Source: Betaproteobacteria bacterium (GTDB taxonomy: Bacteria; Pseudomonadota; Gammaproteobacteria; Burkholderiales; Burkholderiaceae). From it: a stretch of DNA of 47,357 nucleotides. A program made the translations under genes and the position numbers. Where the stretch lies: contig RFMZ01000254.1 of assembly GCA_009927445.1 (NCBI GenBank), positions 1 through 47,357 of the forward strand, in the 5' to 3' direction. The notes under the pieces are model-generated. The model worked only from the letters and a program-made list of their open reading frames with translations. It had not been told where the DNA came from and searched no databases. This document shows positions 1 through 8,478 of the stretch, one piece after another; within the stretch, counting starts at the first letter, position 1; every line of letters begins with the position of its first letter.

Positions 1-294
1 AATATTAATTATTTTCGACCTATGGAGTCAATCCATGAAGGTAATCCCCAAGAAATTTTAGATCGAAAAGAGTCTGTAGAACTTCCTCCTCTTCTCATCA
101 TGCAAGGCGACTTAGACGATAATGTTTTGCCAATCACTCAAGAACAATTTATTAAAAGCTATAAAGCAGCAGGCGGTAATGGCCAACTCATTGTTTTTAA
201 AGACAGTGAGCATGAATGGGTTGCTCAGGAAAGTGTCCAAACAAATAAGGCAAGACAAACAGTGAGGGAGTTTATTGCACGTCAGTATCAGTAA
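1..294 (+). CDS. alpha/beta hydrolase, C-terminal fragment (cut by window edge)
   Basis: The reading frame is open from base 1 to a TAA at 292-294, so this is the 3' end of a gene that begins outside the window. The visible 97 residues look like the last part of an alpha/beta-hydrolase (acetyl-esterase or dienelactone-hydrolase type). The motif LIMQGDLDDNV is the usual place of the catalytic Asp after strand 7, and DSEHEW holds the probable catalytic His. The nucleophile serine would lie upstream and cannot be seen. The substrate cannot be told from this fragment. The gene converges on the minus-strand operon that ends at 307, with 12 bases between the stop codons, so it is probably not part of that operon. 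Confidence 0.7.
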   Translation, partial: NINYFRPMESIHEGNPQEILDRKESVELPPLLIMQGDLDDNVLPITQEQFIKSYKAAGGNGQLIVFKDSEHEWVAQESVQTNKARQTVREFIARQYQ

Positions 295-306
295 CTAGGA
301 ATCAGC

Positions 307-1143
307 CTAGACTACTAATCGATATAAATTTCTTGGGTTATTCCAAAAAACAAGGTCAGACAAGGACTTTCCTAAAACGTCTTTGATGAGGGTTATATCA
401 CTAACATCAAAAGGTCTTTTAGCGCGTGTTGATGGTAAATCAGTCCCAAATACCAACGCATTTGGACTATGCCTAGCTACTGCCTCAAGCATTTTAGGCA
501 CATTCATATTCACACGACCGAACCCCGTCGCCTTTACGCAAGCCCCCGCATCTACTAAATCAAGAAGAACTGGCAGACCCTTCTCTGTCATACCCAAATG
601 ATCAATTACAATCTTAGGTAATTTTGATAATTTAGCTACGTGTGGAGCTAAAGCAGCCGCGTCAGCATAAATTTCAGCATGCCAATTACCAACTTGATGA
701 ACTCTATTCGCAAATGAGACAATTTCATCAACCGAATCAACTCGCCCCCGAAAGATATTAAAACGTAAAGCCCTGACTCGAAGATTAGTTAACTCTAAAA
801 CCTCTTGATCTGTAATTGAATTTGGTACCTGAGTAACGCCAACCCACTGCGGACCCAGAATTGCTAAAGTAGCCTTTAAATAACTTTGATCAAAGCCATG
901 AAATGATCCTGAAACAATAGCTCCAGAGGAAACTCCTAATGGTACAGTCTGCTGACGATAATCATTTAATGTATATGGAGGGGGAATGTATCCTTGATTT
1001 TCAATAATCGGGTAACGTGGATCAATGATATGACAATGAGAATCAAATACTTTTTGAGACAGGCTAATACCAACACACCCCATCAAACTAGAACCAAGAA
1101 TACTAGTTCCACTAACTAAAAATTTACGTCGACTAATGGGCAT
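307..1143 (-). CDS. Tat-exported lipoprotein of the amidohydrolase-2 (LigI-like lactonase) family
   Basis: A 278-residue TIM-barrel metal-dependent hydrolase of the amidohydrolase-2 family, related to 2-pyrone-4,6-dicarboxylate and sugar lactonases. The N-terminus has a twin-arginine motif (SRRKFLV, residues 4-10), a hydrophobic stretch and a lipobox-like LMGC with Cys23, so an exported, possibly lipid-anchored enzyme is inferred. Known members of the family are mostly cytoplasmic. Motifs seen: the HxH pair (residues 36-38) in FDSHCHIIDP, IDHLG in mid-barrel, and FGTDLPS near the C-terminus carrying the conserved Asp. It is the last gene of the minus-strand operon, 28 bases after the Gfo/Idh/MocA gene. 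A lactone or cyclic-amide substrate derived from the transported compound is plausible but unproven. Confidence 0.75.
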   Translation of the reverse strand: MPISRRKFLVSGTSILGSSLMGCVGISLSQKVFDSHCHIIDPRYPIIENQGYIPPPYTLNDYRQQTVPLGVSSGAIVSGSFHGFDQSYLKATLAILGPQWVGVTQVPNSITDQEVLELTNLRVRALRFNIFRGRVDSVDEIVSFANRVHQVGNWHAEIYADAAALAPHVAKLSKLPKIVIDHLGMTEKGLPVLLDLVDAGACVKATGFGRVNMNVPKMLEAVARHSPNALVFGTDLPSTRAKRPFDVSDITLIKDVLGKSLSDLVFWNNPRNLYRLVV

Positions 1144-1171
1144 TTGGTCCTTTATAGGAGTCTTACTAAAG

Positions 1172-2170
1172 TTACTTTAATTGAATGAGCTTGGATTGTT
1201 GATTTGATGATTCAACAATCGCCTCAAGTACCTTGATATTATCAATGATCTGATCATTGGTATAACGATAAAATCCCTTACCAAGAATTGCAGCAGCCCA
1301 TGAATCAAAGTTCTTGAGAACTACATTCGTAGCAGGAAATACTTGGTGCTTTCTTTTTGCTTCCGAATTTGTTATCGTTAATTCAGATGGTAATCCCCAG
1401 TCTACATTACCATTTTCTTTCACCTCTATCCAACCAAGACTTCCAAAGACGGTAATTCGGCCATGAAATGGCGTGGTCGATAAACAAGTGATTGATGCTG
1501 TGGCTCCACAACGAAAATCTAGCTGAACAAATACCTGATCTTTGCCAACTGCATTTTCTAATACCCTTGCAGTCTTAGCACGAACCTGTGTTGGGCAACC
1601 CATAAAAGAAATAAACAAATCTGTTAAATGAACCCCCAAGGCAGTTAAAGCTCCAGCAGGAGCGTGCTCATCTTGAACTCTCCAATTACTCGCATCCATC
1701 TTGGCAAATAAATTATGGCTAACATTTGCCTCTAAATGAAGAATTTGACCTAATGAGCCACTCTGCACAGCTTTTAATAGCTCCTCAAGCCCTGTTTCAA
1801 AACGTCTTTCATGCCCAATCCCTAATACAAAGTTCTTTTCTTTACAGGCTTGTACAATTAGCCTCGCACCATGACTCGATAAAGCCAATGGCTTTTCACA
1901 AAAAAGTTGTTTACCTGCAGTAATAATCTGCAATGCCTGCTCTTCGTGCAAACGATGCGGCGTAACTAAAATAATCGCGTCTACTGCAGGTATCGCTAAG
2001 ACTTCATCAAGATCTCGGCATGCAACTAAATGATGCTCTTGAGTAAATTCATGCAGTTGCTCAATTTGCAAGTCAACACCATGAGTAACCTGTATATACT
2101 GACTGGTCTTTAGGTAAGAAATAATTTGCTTACCCCACCAACCCAATCCGACAACTGCCGCTCGAATCAT
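1172..2170 (-). CDS. Gfo/Idh/MocA-family NAD(P)-dependent oxidoreductase
   Basis: A 332-residue dehydrogenase. The N-terminal Rossmann fold is marked by VVGLGWWG (residues 6-13), and the family signature CEKPLAL (residues 91-97) supplies the conserved Lys that binds cofactor and substrate. The C-terminal half is the alpha/beta substrate domain, with H183 in GVHLTDLF a likely active-site His. Members oxidise or reduce sugars, inositols and sugar acids with NAD(P). It lies between an SDR and a LigI-like hydrolase in an operon with a sugar-type ABC transporter, which fits an oxidation step on an imported polyol or sugar derivative. The exact substrate cannot be named. A second, unrelated copy of the family lies at 14625-15704. 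Confidence 0.85.
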   Translation of the reverse strand: MIRAAVVGLGWWGKQIISYLKTSQYIQVTHGVDLQIEQLHEFTQEHHLVACRDLDEVLAIPAVDAIILVTPHRLHEEQALQIITAGKQLFCEKPLALSSHGARLIVQACKEKNFVLGIGHERRFETGLEELLKAVQSGSLGQILHLEANVSHNLFAKMDASNWRVQDEHAPAGALTALGVHLTDLFISFMGCPTQVRAKTARVLENAVGKDQVFVQLDFRCGATASITCLSTTPFHGRITVFGSLGWIEVKENGNVDWGLPSELTITNSEAKRKHQVFPATNVVLKNFDSWAAAILGKGFYRYTNDQIIDNIKVLEAIVESSNQQSKLIQLK

Positions 2171-2202
2171 TTTATTCTCCTAAAGAGATACCTTCATTCA
2201 AT

Positions 2203-3003
2203 TTATCCAGCTGTATAGCCACCGTCAGGATAGATCGTTTGACCCGTAATAAAACCTGCCGCAGATGTCAGCAAAAAATAAATACTTCCGACAATATCCT
2301 CTGGCTCCCCAAGTCGACCTAGAGGGATTCGACTTAACATTCCTTCACGGGTTATTTTTCCTGGACCCTCTTCGGCAAACATCCAAGCGGATATGGGAGA
2401 ACGGAATACTGTAGGGCCAATAGCATTAATTGTGATTTGATGACGACCCCATTCGCAAGCTAAAGTTCTTACCAATGAATCAATGCCAGCCTTTGATGTG
2501 CAATAAGCAGTATATCCTGCGGGATGCCCTAACTTGCCCCTGGTCGAAGATAAGATAACAACACTACCACCCTTACCAGCTTTAATCATCTGCCTACCCG
2601 CTGCTTGGCATACTAACCAAGGAGCCCGCAGGTTCGCATCCATCACTCGTTGCCATTCATCAACATGTAAGTCTACAATATCTGCAACGTGATTAGTCCC
2701 GTTAGTCACTACAACACCATCTAAAGAACCAAAATTCTTCACCGCCAAGGAAACCATCTGTTCAGCATTCTCTGGGTTATCTGGCCAACAACTAATAGTC
2801 ACTACCTCTGTCCCAAAACCTTGTAGGTCTTTTTCCAAATCGAGCAGTCCCGCTTGATTATTATCGGCCAAAGTTAAACGCGCCCCACCCTTTGCTAAGC
2901 CAATTGCAACAGCCTTACCAAGTGAACCTGTCGCACCACTGATTAAAATTGATTTTCCGAGAACAGAAAAACGCTTAGATGGATCAAAATCTTCCAAATT
3001 CAT
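2203..3003 (-). CDS. SDR-family NAD(P)-dependent oxidoreductase
   Basis: A 266-residue classical short-chain dehydrogenase. It has the nucleotide-binding motif SGATGSLG (residues 22-29), an NG-T variant of the NAG motif near residue 101, catalytic serines at LSS (residues 151-153) and an intact Tyr167-x3-Lys171 (YCTSK). The C-terminus FITGQTIYPDGGYTAG is typical of the family. An ATG start at 3003 is preceded on the minus strand by AGGGAGAAGTCC, which gives a good ribosome site. The gene follows the binding-protein gene but is separated from it by a strong intrinsic terminator, so it is probably transcribed at a lower level than the transporter. It likely oxidises a hydroxyl group of the imported substrate. 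Confidence 0.87.
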   Translation of the reverse strand: MNLEDFDPSKRFSVLGKSILISGATGSLGKAVAIGLAKGGARLTLADNNQAGLLDLEKDLQGFGTEVVTISCWPDNPENAEQMVSLAVKNFGSLDGVVVTNGTNHVADIVDLHVDEWQRVMDANLRAPWLVCQAAGRQMIKAGKGGSVVILSSTRGKLGHPAGYTAYCTSKAGIDSLVRTLACEWGRHQITINAIGPTVFRSPISAWMFAEEGPGKITREGMLSRIPLGRLGEPEDIVGSIYFLLTSAAGFITGQTIYPDGGYTAG

Positions 3004-3018
3004 GGACTTCTCCCTAAT

Positions 3019-3050
3019 AAAAAAAATTGGCGCAATTACTCTTGCGCCAA
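3019..3050 (-). terminator. intrinsic terminator/attenuator inside the ABC operon
   Basis: On the minus strand an 8-bp perfect stem TTGGCGCA / TGCGCCAA with an 8-base loop is followed at once by eight T residues (the A run at 3019-3026 on the plus strand). This is a textbook rho-independent terminator placed after the binding-protein gene and before the SDR gene, which continues in the same direction 16 bases further on. Partial read-through would keep the binding protein abundant and the catabolic enzymes scarce. Confidence 0.85.
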
Positions 3051-3071
3051 ATAAGTAAAATTTTTACTTAT
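3051..3071. repeat. 10-bp inverted repeat over the binding-protein stop codon
   Basis: ATAAGTAAAA and TTTTACTTAT flank a single T and form a near-perfect AT-only palindrome. It overlaps the stop codon of the binding-protein gene (3068-3070) and abuts the terminator stem. It could act as a second weak hairpin protecting the 3' end of the upstream mRNA. Confidence 0.6.
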
Positions 3072-4033
3072 CGAACAATTGATTCCCATGTTGGACAGGA
3101 TTGTTTTTCAGGGGGTAAGTCGTAATTTGCTAAAGTCGCTTTCTCAACCACAATTGCCGGAAAAATAATTTCTTTAGGAACAGGCATTTTACGAACCGCA
3201 CGAATTACGGACATCGTTGCAAAACATCCCTGTAAAAATGGTGCCGCATCTCCACTAGCGAGCATCTTGCCAGCACGAATTGCTTCAACAGCTTCTTTAC
3301 TACCGTTAATCCCAACTATCAAGGCTTTTCTATTGGCCCCTTCTAATGCCTCTGCAATCCCGGTAGCCATTGCGTCATTGGCGGCTAATACTCCATCAAT
3401 CTTGGGATAGGTTTGCATCAAATTCTCCATAACCTGCAATGCTTGTAAGCGTTGATAATTAGCTGGCTGAGATGCGAGTAATTTGATGTCAGGAGATTTT
3501 TCAATAGCATTTTTAAAACCACGTACACGATCCGTATTTCCAAGTACGCCCCGAACACCTTCAACAATAATTACATTCCCTTTACCGTTTAAGGCCTTTA
3601 CTAGTGCTGTACCCGCAGCAAACGCGGTATTGTAGTCATGGGCGCCAACAAAATTTGCAAAGTTGCCACCTTCTGATCTGTCCGTAGCATTGACTACTGT
3701 AATATTTGCTTCGTTAATTTTTTTGACTCCTGGCGAAATAGCCTTGTAATCGACTGGAATCAATACAATTCCATTTGGTTTTTTTACAACAACATCATCA
3801 ATAGAACTCAACTGCTCAGGAATACTGTCAGGCTTCGTAGGAATGTAATGGGTTGTAGATGCTCCCATTTGTTTAGCAGCTGAATCAGCCCCTAAACGAA
3901 AGGCTTGAAAAAATGGATTAGTCTGATTCTTCGTGAAAACAGCAATCTTTTCATCCGCCGCAATGACCTTACCAGGTATCCCAAGTGTTAACCCCATCAT
4001 CAGCAATACTATTCTTGTACTCTTGAATTTCAT
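3068..4033 (-). CDS. sugar-type ABC transporter periplasmic substrate-binding protein (RbsB-like)
   Basis: A 321-residue periplasmic binding protein of the type-1 sugar class. A signal peptide of about 25 residues (basic start, hydrophobic core, cleavage after GKVIA) precedes ADEKIAVFTKNQTNPFFQ, the normal start of the mature fold. Later hallmarks are GNVIIVEGVRG and DGVLAANDAMATGIAEAL, the hinge and ligand-binding segments. The start at 4033 has a strong ribosome site (GGGGAG, 7 bases upstream). It follows two permease genes and an ATPase, completing an importer. Family members bind ribose, other pentoses, inositol or autoinducer-2. The ligand here cannot be read from sequence, but the operon enzymes suggest an oxidisable cyclic or polyol compound. 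Confidence 0.88.
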   Translation of the reverse strand: MKFKSTRIVLLMMGLTLGIPGKVIAADEKIAVFTKNQTNPFFQAFRLGADSAAKQMGASTTHYIPTKPDSIPEQLSSIDDVVVKKPNGIVLIPVDYKAISPGVKKINEANITVVNATDRSEGGNFANFVGAHDYNTAFAAGTALVKALNGKGNVIIVEGVRGVLGNTDRVRGFKNAIEKSPDIKLLASQPANYQRLQALQVMENLMQTYPKIDGVLAANDAMATGIAEALEGANRKALIVGINGSKEAVEAIRAGKMLASGDAAPFLQGCFATMSVIRAVRKMPVPKEIIFPAIVVEKATLANYDLPPEKQSCPTWESIVR

Positions 4034-4084
4034 TTTGTCTCCCCTGTATTAAAATAATTTTTGAATTTATTTACATCACCATAC

Positions 4085-5047
4085 TTACACAACACTTTTC
4101 CTACGTAAGATTAAATCTAATAAAACGGAAACTATAATAATTACCCCCGTTACTAATGCTTGTAAATTTCCATCAATAGATAGTATATTCATCCCATTTA
4201 ATACCAGTGTCAAGATTAGAGCACCAATTAAAGTTCCTAACATCGTACCAACACCACCAAATAAGGAAGTTCCACCAATTAATACTGCAGCAATTGCCGG
4301 CAATGTTAAAGCTTCTCCAATATCACCCTCAGCAGAATTTAAGCGTGCTAAAAAAACTAAACTAGCTAACCCAGCAGTAATCCCGCTCAAAATATAAACC
4401 AGTAATAATCGCCTAGTTACAGGGACACCAGATAATCTAGCAGTAACAGGATTGGCTCCAAGAGCATATATTTGTTGACCAAAAATAGTATAGCGTAGAA
4501 AAATAGAGCCAGAAATTAAAAAGAATAACATCATATAAATGGGCACAGGGATACCAAACCAATATCCACTTCCAATCATTCGAAATGATTTCGAAAAACC
4601 ATTAATTGTCGCTCCAGCCATAAAGTAATAGGTTATACCGTGCAAGATCCACAACATACCATAAGTGGCGATAAAAGACGGCAAACGTAAGAGAGTAACC
4701 AGTAAACCATTAGCCAAACCAATTAGTGCACCACAACAAATTCCAGTTAAAAAACCTAGGGTTGTCGAACCAGTCGCTAACAATACCGTTCCAGCCAGAC
4801 AGGCTGACATCCCAACGTTCGCTCCCACTGATAAATCAATACCAGCCGTTAAGATGACAAGTGTCAAACCAGAAGCCATTAAAAATAAAAGGCTAGCCTG
4901 CCTCAATACATTTAATAAGTTATTTACTGTCAGAAAAGCTTCTGATAAAAAAGATAATCCAATACAAATAAATATCACAACAAACAAACGATAAAAAAGC
5001 GCACTTAATTCATCCGAGTTTTTTAAATTAGGAAATATCGGCATCAT
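4085..5047 (-). CDS. sugar ABC transporter permease (RbsC family), second copy
   Basis: A 320-residue inner-membrane protein with about eight to ten hydrophobic segments, of the branched-chain/ribose permease family. The segment GLTLVILTAGIDLSVGANVG is the typical early signature, and GGTSLFGGVGTMLGTLIGA is the cytoplasmic loop thought to contact the ATPase. Four bases separate it from the first permease gene upstream. The two permeases differ clearly, so the channel may be a heterodimer. Base composition is more AT-rich than in the thi region. Confidence 0.87.
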   Translation of the reverse strand: MMPIFPNLKNSDELSALFYRLFVVIFICIGLSFLSEAFLTVNNLLNVLRQASLLFLMASGLTLVILTAGIDLSVGANVGMSACLAGTVLLATGSTTLGFLTGICCGALIGLANGLLVTLLRLPSFIATYGMLWILHGITYYFMAGATINGFSKSFRMIGSGYWFGIPVPIYMMLFFLISGSIFLRYTIFGQQIYALGANPVTARLSGVPVTRRLLLVYILSGITAGLASLVFLARLNSAEGDIGEALTLPAIAAVLIGGTSLFGGVGTMLGTLIGALILTLVLNGMNILSIDGNLQALVTGVIIIVSVLLDLILRRKSVV

Positions 5048-5051
5048 TTAC

Positions 5052-6014
5052 TCAGGATTTCATCTTCATACTATCAATCAATAAAGCTACTAAAACAAGT
5101 AACCCAATACTTGCGACCTGAACTGAGGAAGGCACACCCAATAAATTGAGACCATTTCGTAAGACCCCGACAGTTAATACACCTAGCAGCGTTCCAAGTA
5201 ACCAACCATTACCCTTCTCAAATGAAGTTCCGCCTACAACAACTGCCGCGATCGCATCAAACTCCATTCCAATCGCCGCTGTTGGATGACCCGCACTCAT
5301 TCTAGCTGTCAATAATATCGATGCAACCCCAGCCATTAAGCCACTAAAAGCATAAACAGCTAAATGGTAAAAATTTGTACTCACACCAGCTAAATTTAAA
5401 CTCTCACGATTTCCACCAATTGCACATACGTAAATACCAAAGCGTGTCTGATATAACAAAAAATACGTTATAAAATATGAAATTACACTAAATATTAGAG
5501 GAATTGCCACACCTCCTACTTTGCCGTTATAGGCCAATTGCACAATTTCACCGACATCGGTTATGCTCTGACCATCAGTCACAACCAAAGCTAAACTCTG
5601 ACAAATTCCTAAAGTTCCTAAGGTAACGACAAACGGTGGTAATTTCCAATAGACAATAATGCTGCCATTAATGAGACCAACCAATAATCCACTGCACATT
5701 GCCAAACAAATGGCTATTGGCAAACTATGTGTAACTGATAAGGTGTAAGCCATAACCACCCCGCAAAAGGTTAGCAAGGCACCTATAGACATGTCAATCC
5801 CCTCGGTCATAATAACGAGAGTCATCGGTAGAGATATTAATAACAGAATACTTGACTGTAAGCCAATGTTTGTTAAATTACTTACTGATAAAAAATCTTT
5901 GCTCAAAATTCCAAAAAAAAATATCCCGACCATCAACATCATTGCAACACCAGGAATCCGTTGAAAATAATTACGATATCCTAAATTTTTTGAAAGTATG
6001 TGAATATTAGACAT
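5052..6014 (-). CDS. sugar ABC transporter permease (RbsC family), first copy
   Basis: A 320-residue polytopic inner-membrane protein of the same family as its neighbour at 4085. LPMTLVIMTEGIDMSIGAL matches the early permease signature, and VVGGTSFEKGNGWLLGTLLG matches the ATPase-contact loop. Its start overlaps the end of the ATPase gene by 8 bases, which indicates translational coupling. With the second permease, the ATPase and the binding protein it forms a complete importer. The substrate is unknown. Confidence 0.87.
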   Translation of the reverse strand: MSNIHILSKNLGYRNYFQRIPGVAMMLMVGIFFFGILSKDFLSVSNLTNIGLQSSILLLISLPMTLVIMTEGIDMSIGALLTFCGVVMAYTLSVTHSLPIAICLAMCSGLLVGLINGSIIVYWKLPPFVVTLGTLGICQSLALVVTDGQSITDVGEIVQLAYNGKVGGVAIPLIFSVISYFITYFLLYQTRFGIYVCAIGGNRESLNLAGVSTNFYHLAVYAFSGLMAGVASILLTARMSAGHPTAAIGMEFDAIAAVVVGGTSFEKGNGWLLGTLLGVLTVGVLRNGLNLLGVPSSVQVASIGLLVLVALLIDSMKMKS

Positions 6015-7497
6015 CAGCCATTCCCAGTTTTAAAACGTTTGCTTCATTAATTAAATCCCCCGACAACTCTCCTGAAATAGTTCCCTCACGCATCACATAT
6101 ACACGGTCACAAACACGGACTATTTCTGATAGCTCAGAACTAATTAATAATACGGCGGCGCCATCCTGTACTAATTTATAAATTAATGAAAATATTTCCG
6201 ATTTAGATCCGACATCAATACCCCGTGTTGGCTCATCAAAAATAAATATTTTTGATTCTGTTGATAACCATTTACCAATTACAATTTTTTGCTGATTACC
6301 ACCACTCAAGACTAGAGCTGGACGTTTGCCTGAGGGTGTAGCAATTCTTAGCCGAGTAATTAAATCATTAGCAACTTGCTCAGAACGACTTAAGCGAATC
6401 CAATTACTCGGAAAAAGTTTCTTTAATCCAGCTAATACAATGTTTTCTTCAACCGTTCGAATCAGTGCCAAACCTTCACTCTTCCGGTTTTCAGGTATTA
6501 AAGATAACCCTAATTCTACAGAATGAAAAGGTTCACCAACCCGATCGTTTCCAAAAACCTCGACACGCCCCGAAGTCACTGGATCAGCTCCAAAAATAGC
6601 TCGAGCAACTTCGGTTCTTCCTGAACCAACCAAACCGGCAAGTCCTACAATTTCTCCGCAACGAACTTCTAAATGAATATCTCGAATACCGTTACTAGAA
6701 CATAAGTTCTCAACTCGTAAAGCTATTGCTCCGGGTTTAGAAACAAAATTTTTCTGATAAACCATATCGACTGTCCGCCCAACCATCATCTGAACTAGCT
6801 CGTCAGGAGTAGTCTTTTGAGGATCGGCAGAACCCACATATTGACCATCTCTTAATACCGATATTCGATCACCCATACTAAATACCTCAGCCATCCGATG
6901 TGAAATATATACAATCGCAACCCCTTGAGCTTTGAGCTTATGAATCATCTCAAATAGCAAAGTAGTCTCACGATCTGACAGTGCGGCAGTTGGCTCATCC
7001 ATCACTAAAATTTTGGCATTTTGAGATAAGGCTTTGGCAATCTCAACCATTTGTTGTTGAGCTACGCCTAGTGTGTGCACTAAAGTATGCGTGTCATATT
7101 CCACAGATAAACTATCTAGGAGCCTGCGTGCCTCGGCATGCATCTTTGAATGATCAATCGTGCCAGGAATCCATCCTGAAAATTCTCTTCCTAAAAAAAT
7201 ATTTTGAGCAATATTTAAATAGGGGACTAATGAAAATTCTTGAAAAATAACCGCTATTCCAAATTTCTTCGCATCACTTGGACTATGAATTTCTATCTGC
7301 TCACCCTGGTAATATAACTCCCCAGCGTCAGCTTGATAGGCTCCACACAAGATTTTCATGAGAGTAGATTTGCCAGCACCATTCTCTCCGAGTAACATAT
7401 GTACTTCGCCAGGAATTATAGAAAAAGATACTTGATCTAAGGCCTTAATACCTGGAAAGTTTTTTGAAATATTCTTAAGTTCTAATATTGGTTTCAC
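6007..7497 (-). CDS. sugar ABC transporter ATP-binding protein (RbsA/MglA type, duplicated cassette)
   Basis: A 496-residue protein with two ATPase domains in tandem, the usual length for this family. The first domain has Walker A GENGAGKST (residues 38-46), a degenerate signature LGVAQQQMVEIAKAL and Walker B ILVMDEPTAALSD. The second has the degenerate P-loop GLVGSGRTEVARA and a canonical LSGGNQQK signature followed by IFIFDEPTRGIDVG. This asymmetry is normal for sugar importers of the ribose/galactose class. The gene overlaps the dehydrogenase upstream by 4 bases and the permease downstream by 8, so the block is tightly coupled. Confidence 0.9.
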   Translation of the reverse strand: MKPILELKNISKNFPGIKALDQVSFSIIPGEVHMLLGENGAGKSTLMKILCGAYQADAGELYYQGEQIEIHSPSDAKKFGIAVIFQEFSLVPYLNIAQNIFLGREFSGWIPGTIDHSKMHAEARRLLDSLSVEYDTHTLVHTLGVAQQQMVEIAKALSQNAKILVMDEPTAALSDRETTLLFEMIHKLKAQGVAIVYISHRMAEVFSMGDRISVLRDGQYVGSADPQKTTPDELVQMMVGRTVDMVYQKNFVSKPGAIALRVENLCSSNGIRDIHLEVRCGEIVGLAGLVGSGRTEVARAIFGADPVTSGRVEVFGNDRVGEPFHSVELGLSLIPENRKSEGLALIRTVEENIVLAGLKKLFPSNWIRLSRSEQVANDLITRLRIATPSGKRPALVLSGGNQQKIVIGKWLSTESKIFIFDEPTRGIDVGSKSEIFSLIYKLVQDGAAVLLISSELSEIVRVCDRVYVMREGTISGELSGDLINEANVLKLGMADV

Positions 7498-8411
7498 TTG
7501 AGAACACTTTCTACATCAAGGCCTGCAGATCTTTCCACTTGTTTGACTATAGCAATATAATCTTCTTCACCACCACCCTGAGCAATCAAAGCTTGATACA
7601 TCTGCTTTAATGTAACTGTTAAGTGCAACGGCACACCATGTATCTTTGCAGCGTCTAAAATTAAATCGATATCCTTGGTCTGGGCAATAGCGGACATCGT
7701 ACTTGTAAAATCTCTATCTTTTAATATAGGCGTCTTATATTTAACCATCGGCGATGCAACCGCACTTGTTTCCATGACCTCTAACATCTGCTGCCAATCT
7801 AAACCGCCCTTTCGCCCTAGGGCTAAAGCTTCGGCTATCATCCCAGCTGATACTGAAATCATCAAGTTAATGACCAACTTCATCAGCCTAGCTTGCTCTT
7901 GATTTCCTAAGAAAAAATGGTTACTTCCAACAAGCTTTAACAGAGGCAGTATTAATTCATAAGAAGATTGATTGCCTGAAGCCATGATGGTCAGTTGTCC
8001 TGCTTTTGCAACTGTTGGATTCCCCGATAATGCTACTCGAACATAATTCACTCCAAAGTGTTTTGCGCAAATAGCCACCTGCTCAGAAGCGCTTACAGAA
8101 ACTGTACTCGTATCAGTAAAAGTACTCCCAGGCTGAGCTAAGGGTAAGACGCCATATTGACTCGTTGCAACATCCATTAAGACCTGGTCATTTGGCAAGG
8201 AAGAAAAAATATATTTTGACTGCAATAGCAAGGATTGGATATTCGAATGCACGATTGCACCTAGAGCCCTTGATAATTCAGCGCGCTCGGTACTTAGATC
8301 GTATATGTGCACTACAACACCAGCGTTGAGCAAGTGCGTGATCAATGGCAATCCCATCTTCCCAACACCAATCCATGCAATAGGTGATTGCAGTAATGTA
8401 CTACTTAACAT
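7494..8411 (-). CDS. beta-hydroxyacid dehydrogenase (3-hydroxyisobutyrate dehydrogenase family)
   Basis: A 305-residue NAD(P)-binding protein. WIGVGKMGLP near residue 13 is the dinucleotide-binding motif, TDTSTVSVS matches the substrate-binding segment, and the region LMKLVINLM after GNQEQAR carries the conserved catalytic Lys and Asn. The family includes 3-hydroxyisobutyrate, tartronate-semialdehyde and 6-phosphogluconate-type dehydrogenases. The specific substrate is not evident. The start at 8411 has AGGAG six bases upstream. It overlaps the transporter ATPase gene by 4 bases, which ties the enzyme to the imported substrate. A 32-bp palindrome lies just upstream. Confidence 0.83.
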   Translation of the reverse strand: MLSSTLLQSPIAWIGVGKMGLPLITHLLNAGVVVHIYDLSTERAELSRALGAIVHSNIQSLLLQSKYIFSSLPNDQVLMDVATSQYGVLPLAQPGSTFTDTSTVSVSASEQVAICAKHFGVNYVRVALSGNPTVAKAGQLTIMASGNQSSYELILPLLKLVGSNHFFLGNQEQARLMKLVINLMISVSAGMIAEALALGRKGGLDWQQMLEVMETSAVASPMVKYKTPILKDRDFTSTMSAIAQTKDIDLILDAAKIHGVPLHLTVTLKQMYQALIAQGGGEEDYIAIVKQVERSAGLDVESVLK

Positions 8412-8433
8412 TGCCGTCTCCTAGATCAATGAA

Positions 8434-8465
8434 CAATATGTATGATATTTAAATCATACATATTG
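8434..8465. promoter_or_regulatory. 32-bp palindrome, candidate operator
   Basis: CAATATGTATGAT and ATCATACATATTG are perfect 13-bp arms around a 6-base AT centre. It sits 23 bases upstream of the dehydrogenase start and 14 bases after the deaminase stop. On the coding (minus) strand no T run follows, so it is not a normal terminator. A binding site for a dimeric regulator such as a GntR-type repressor is inferred. No regulator gene is present in the neighbourhood. Confidence 0.55.
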
Positions 8466-8478
8466 CTTGATTATTTTT

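Noticed and set aside
4665..4994. Plus-strand frame of 109 codons antisense to the permease
   Set aside because: Lys/Pro/Val-rich composition is what an antisense reading of membrane helices gives; the permease reading is unambiguous.
8434..8465. Palindrome read as a terminator of the deaminase gene
   Set aside because: On the minus strand the bases after the hairpin are GTTCATTGATC with no T run. The T-rich side lies on the plus strand, where there is no gene to end.
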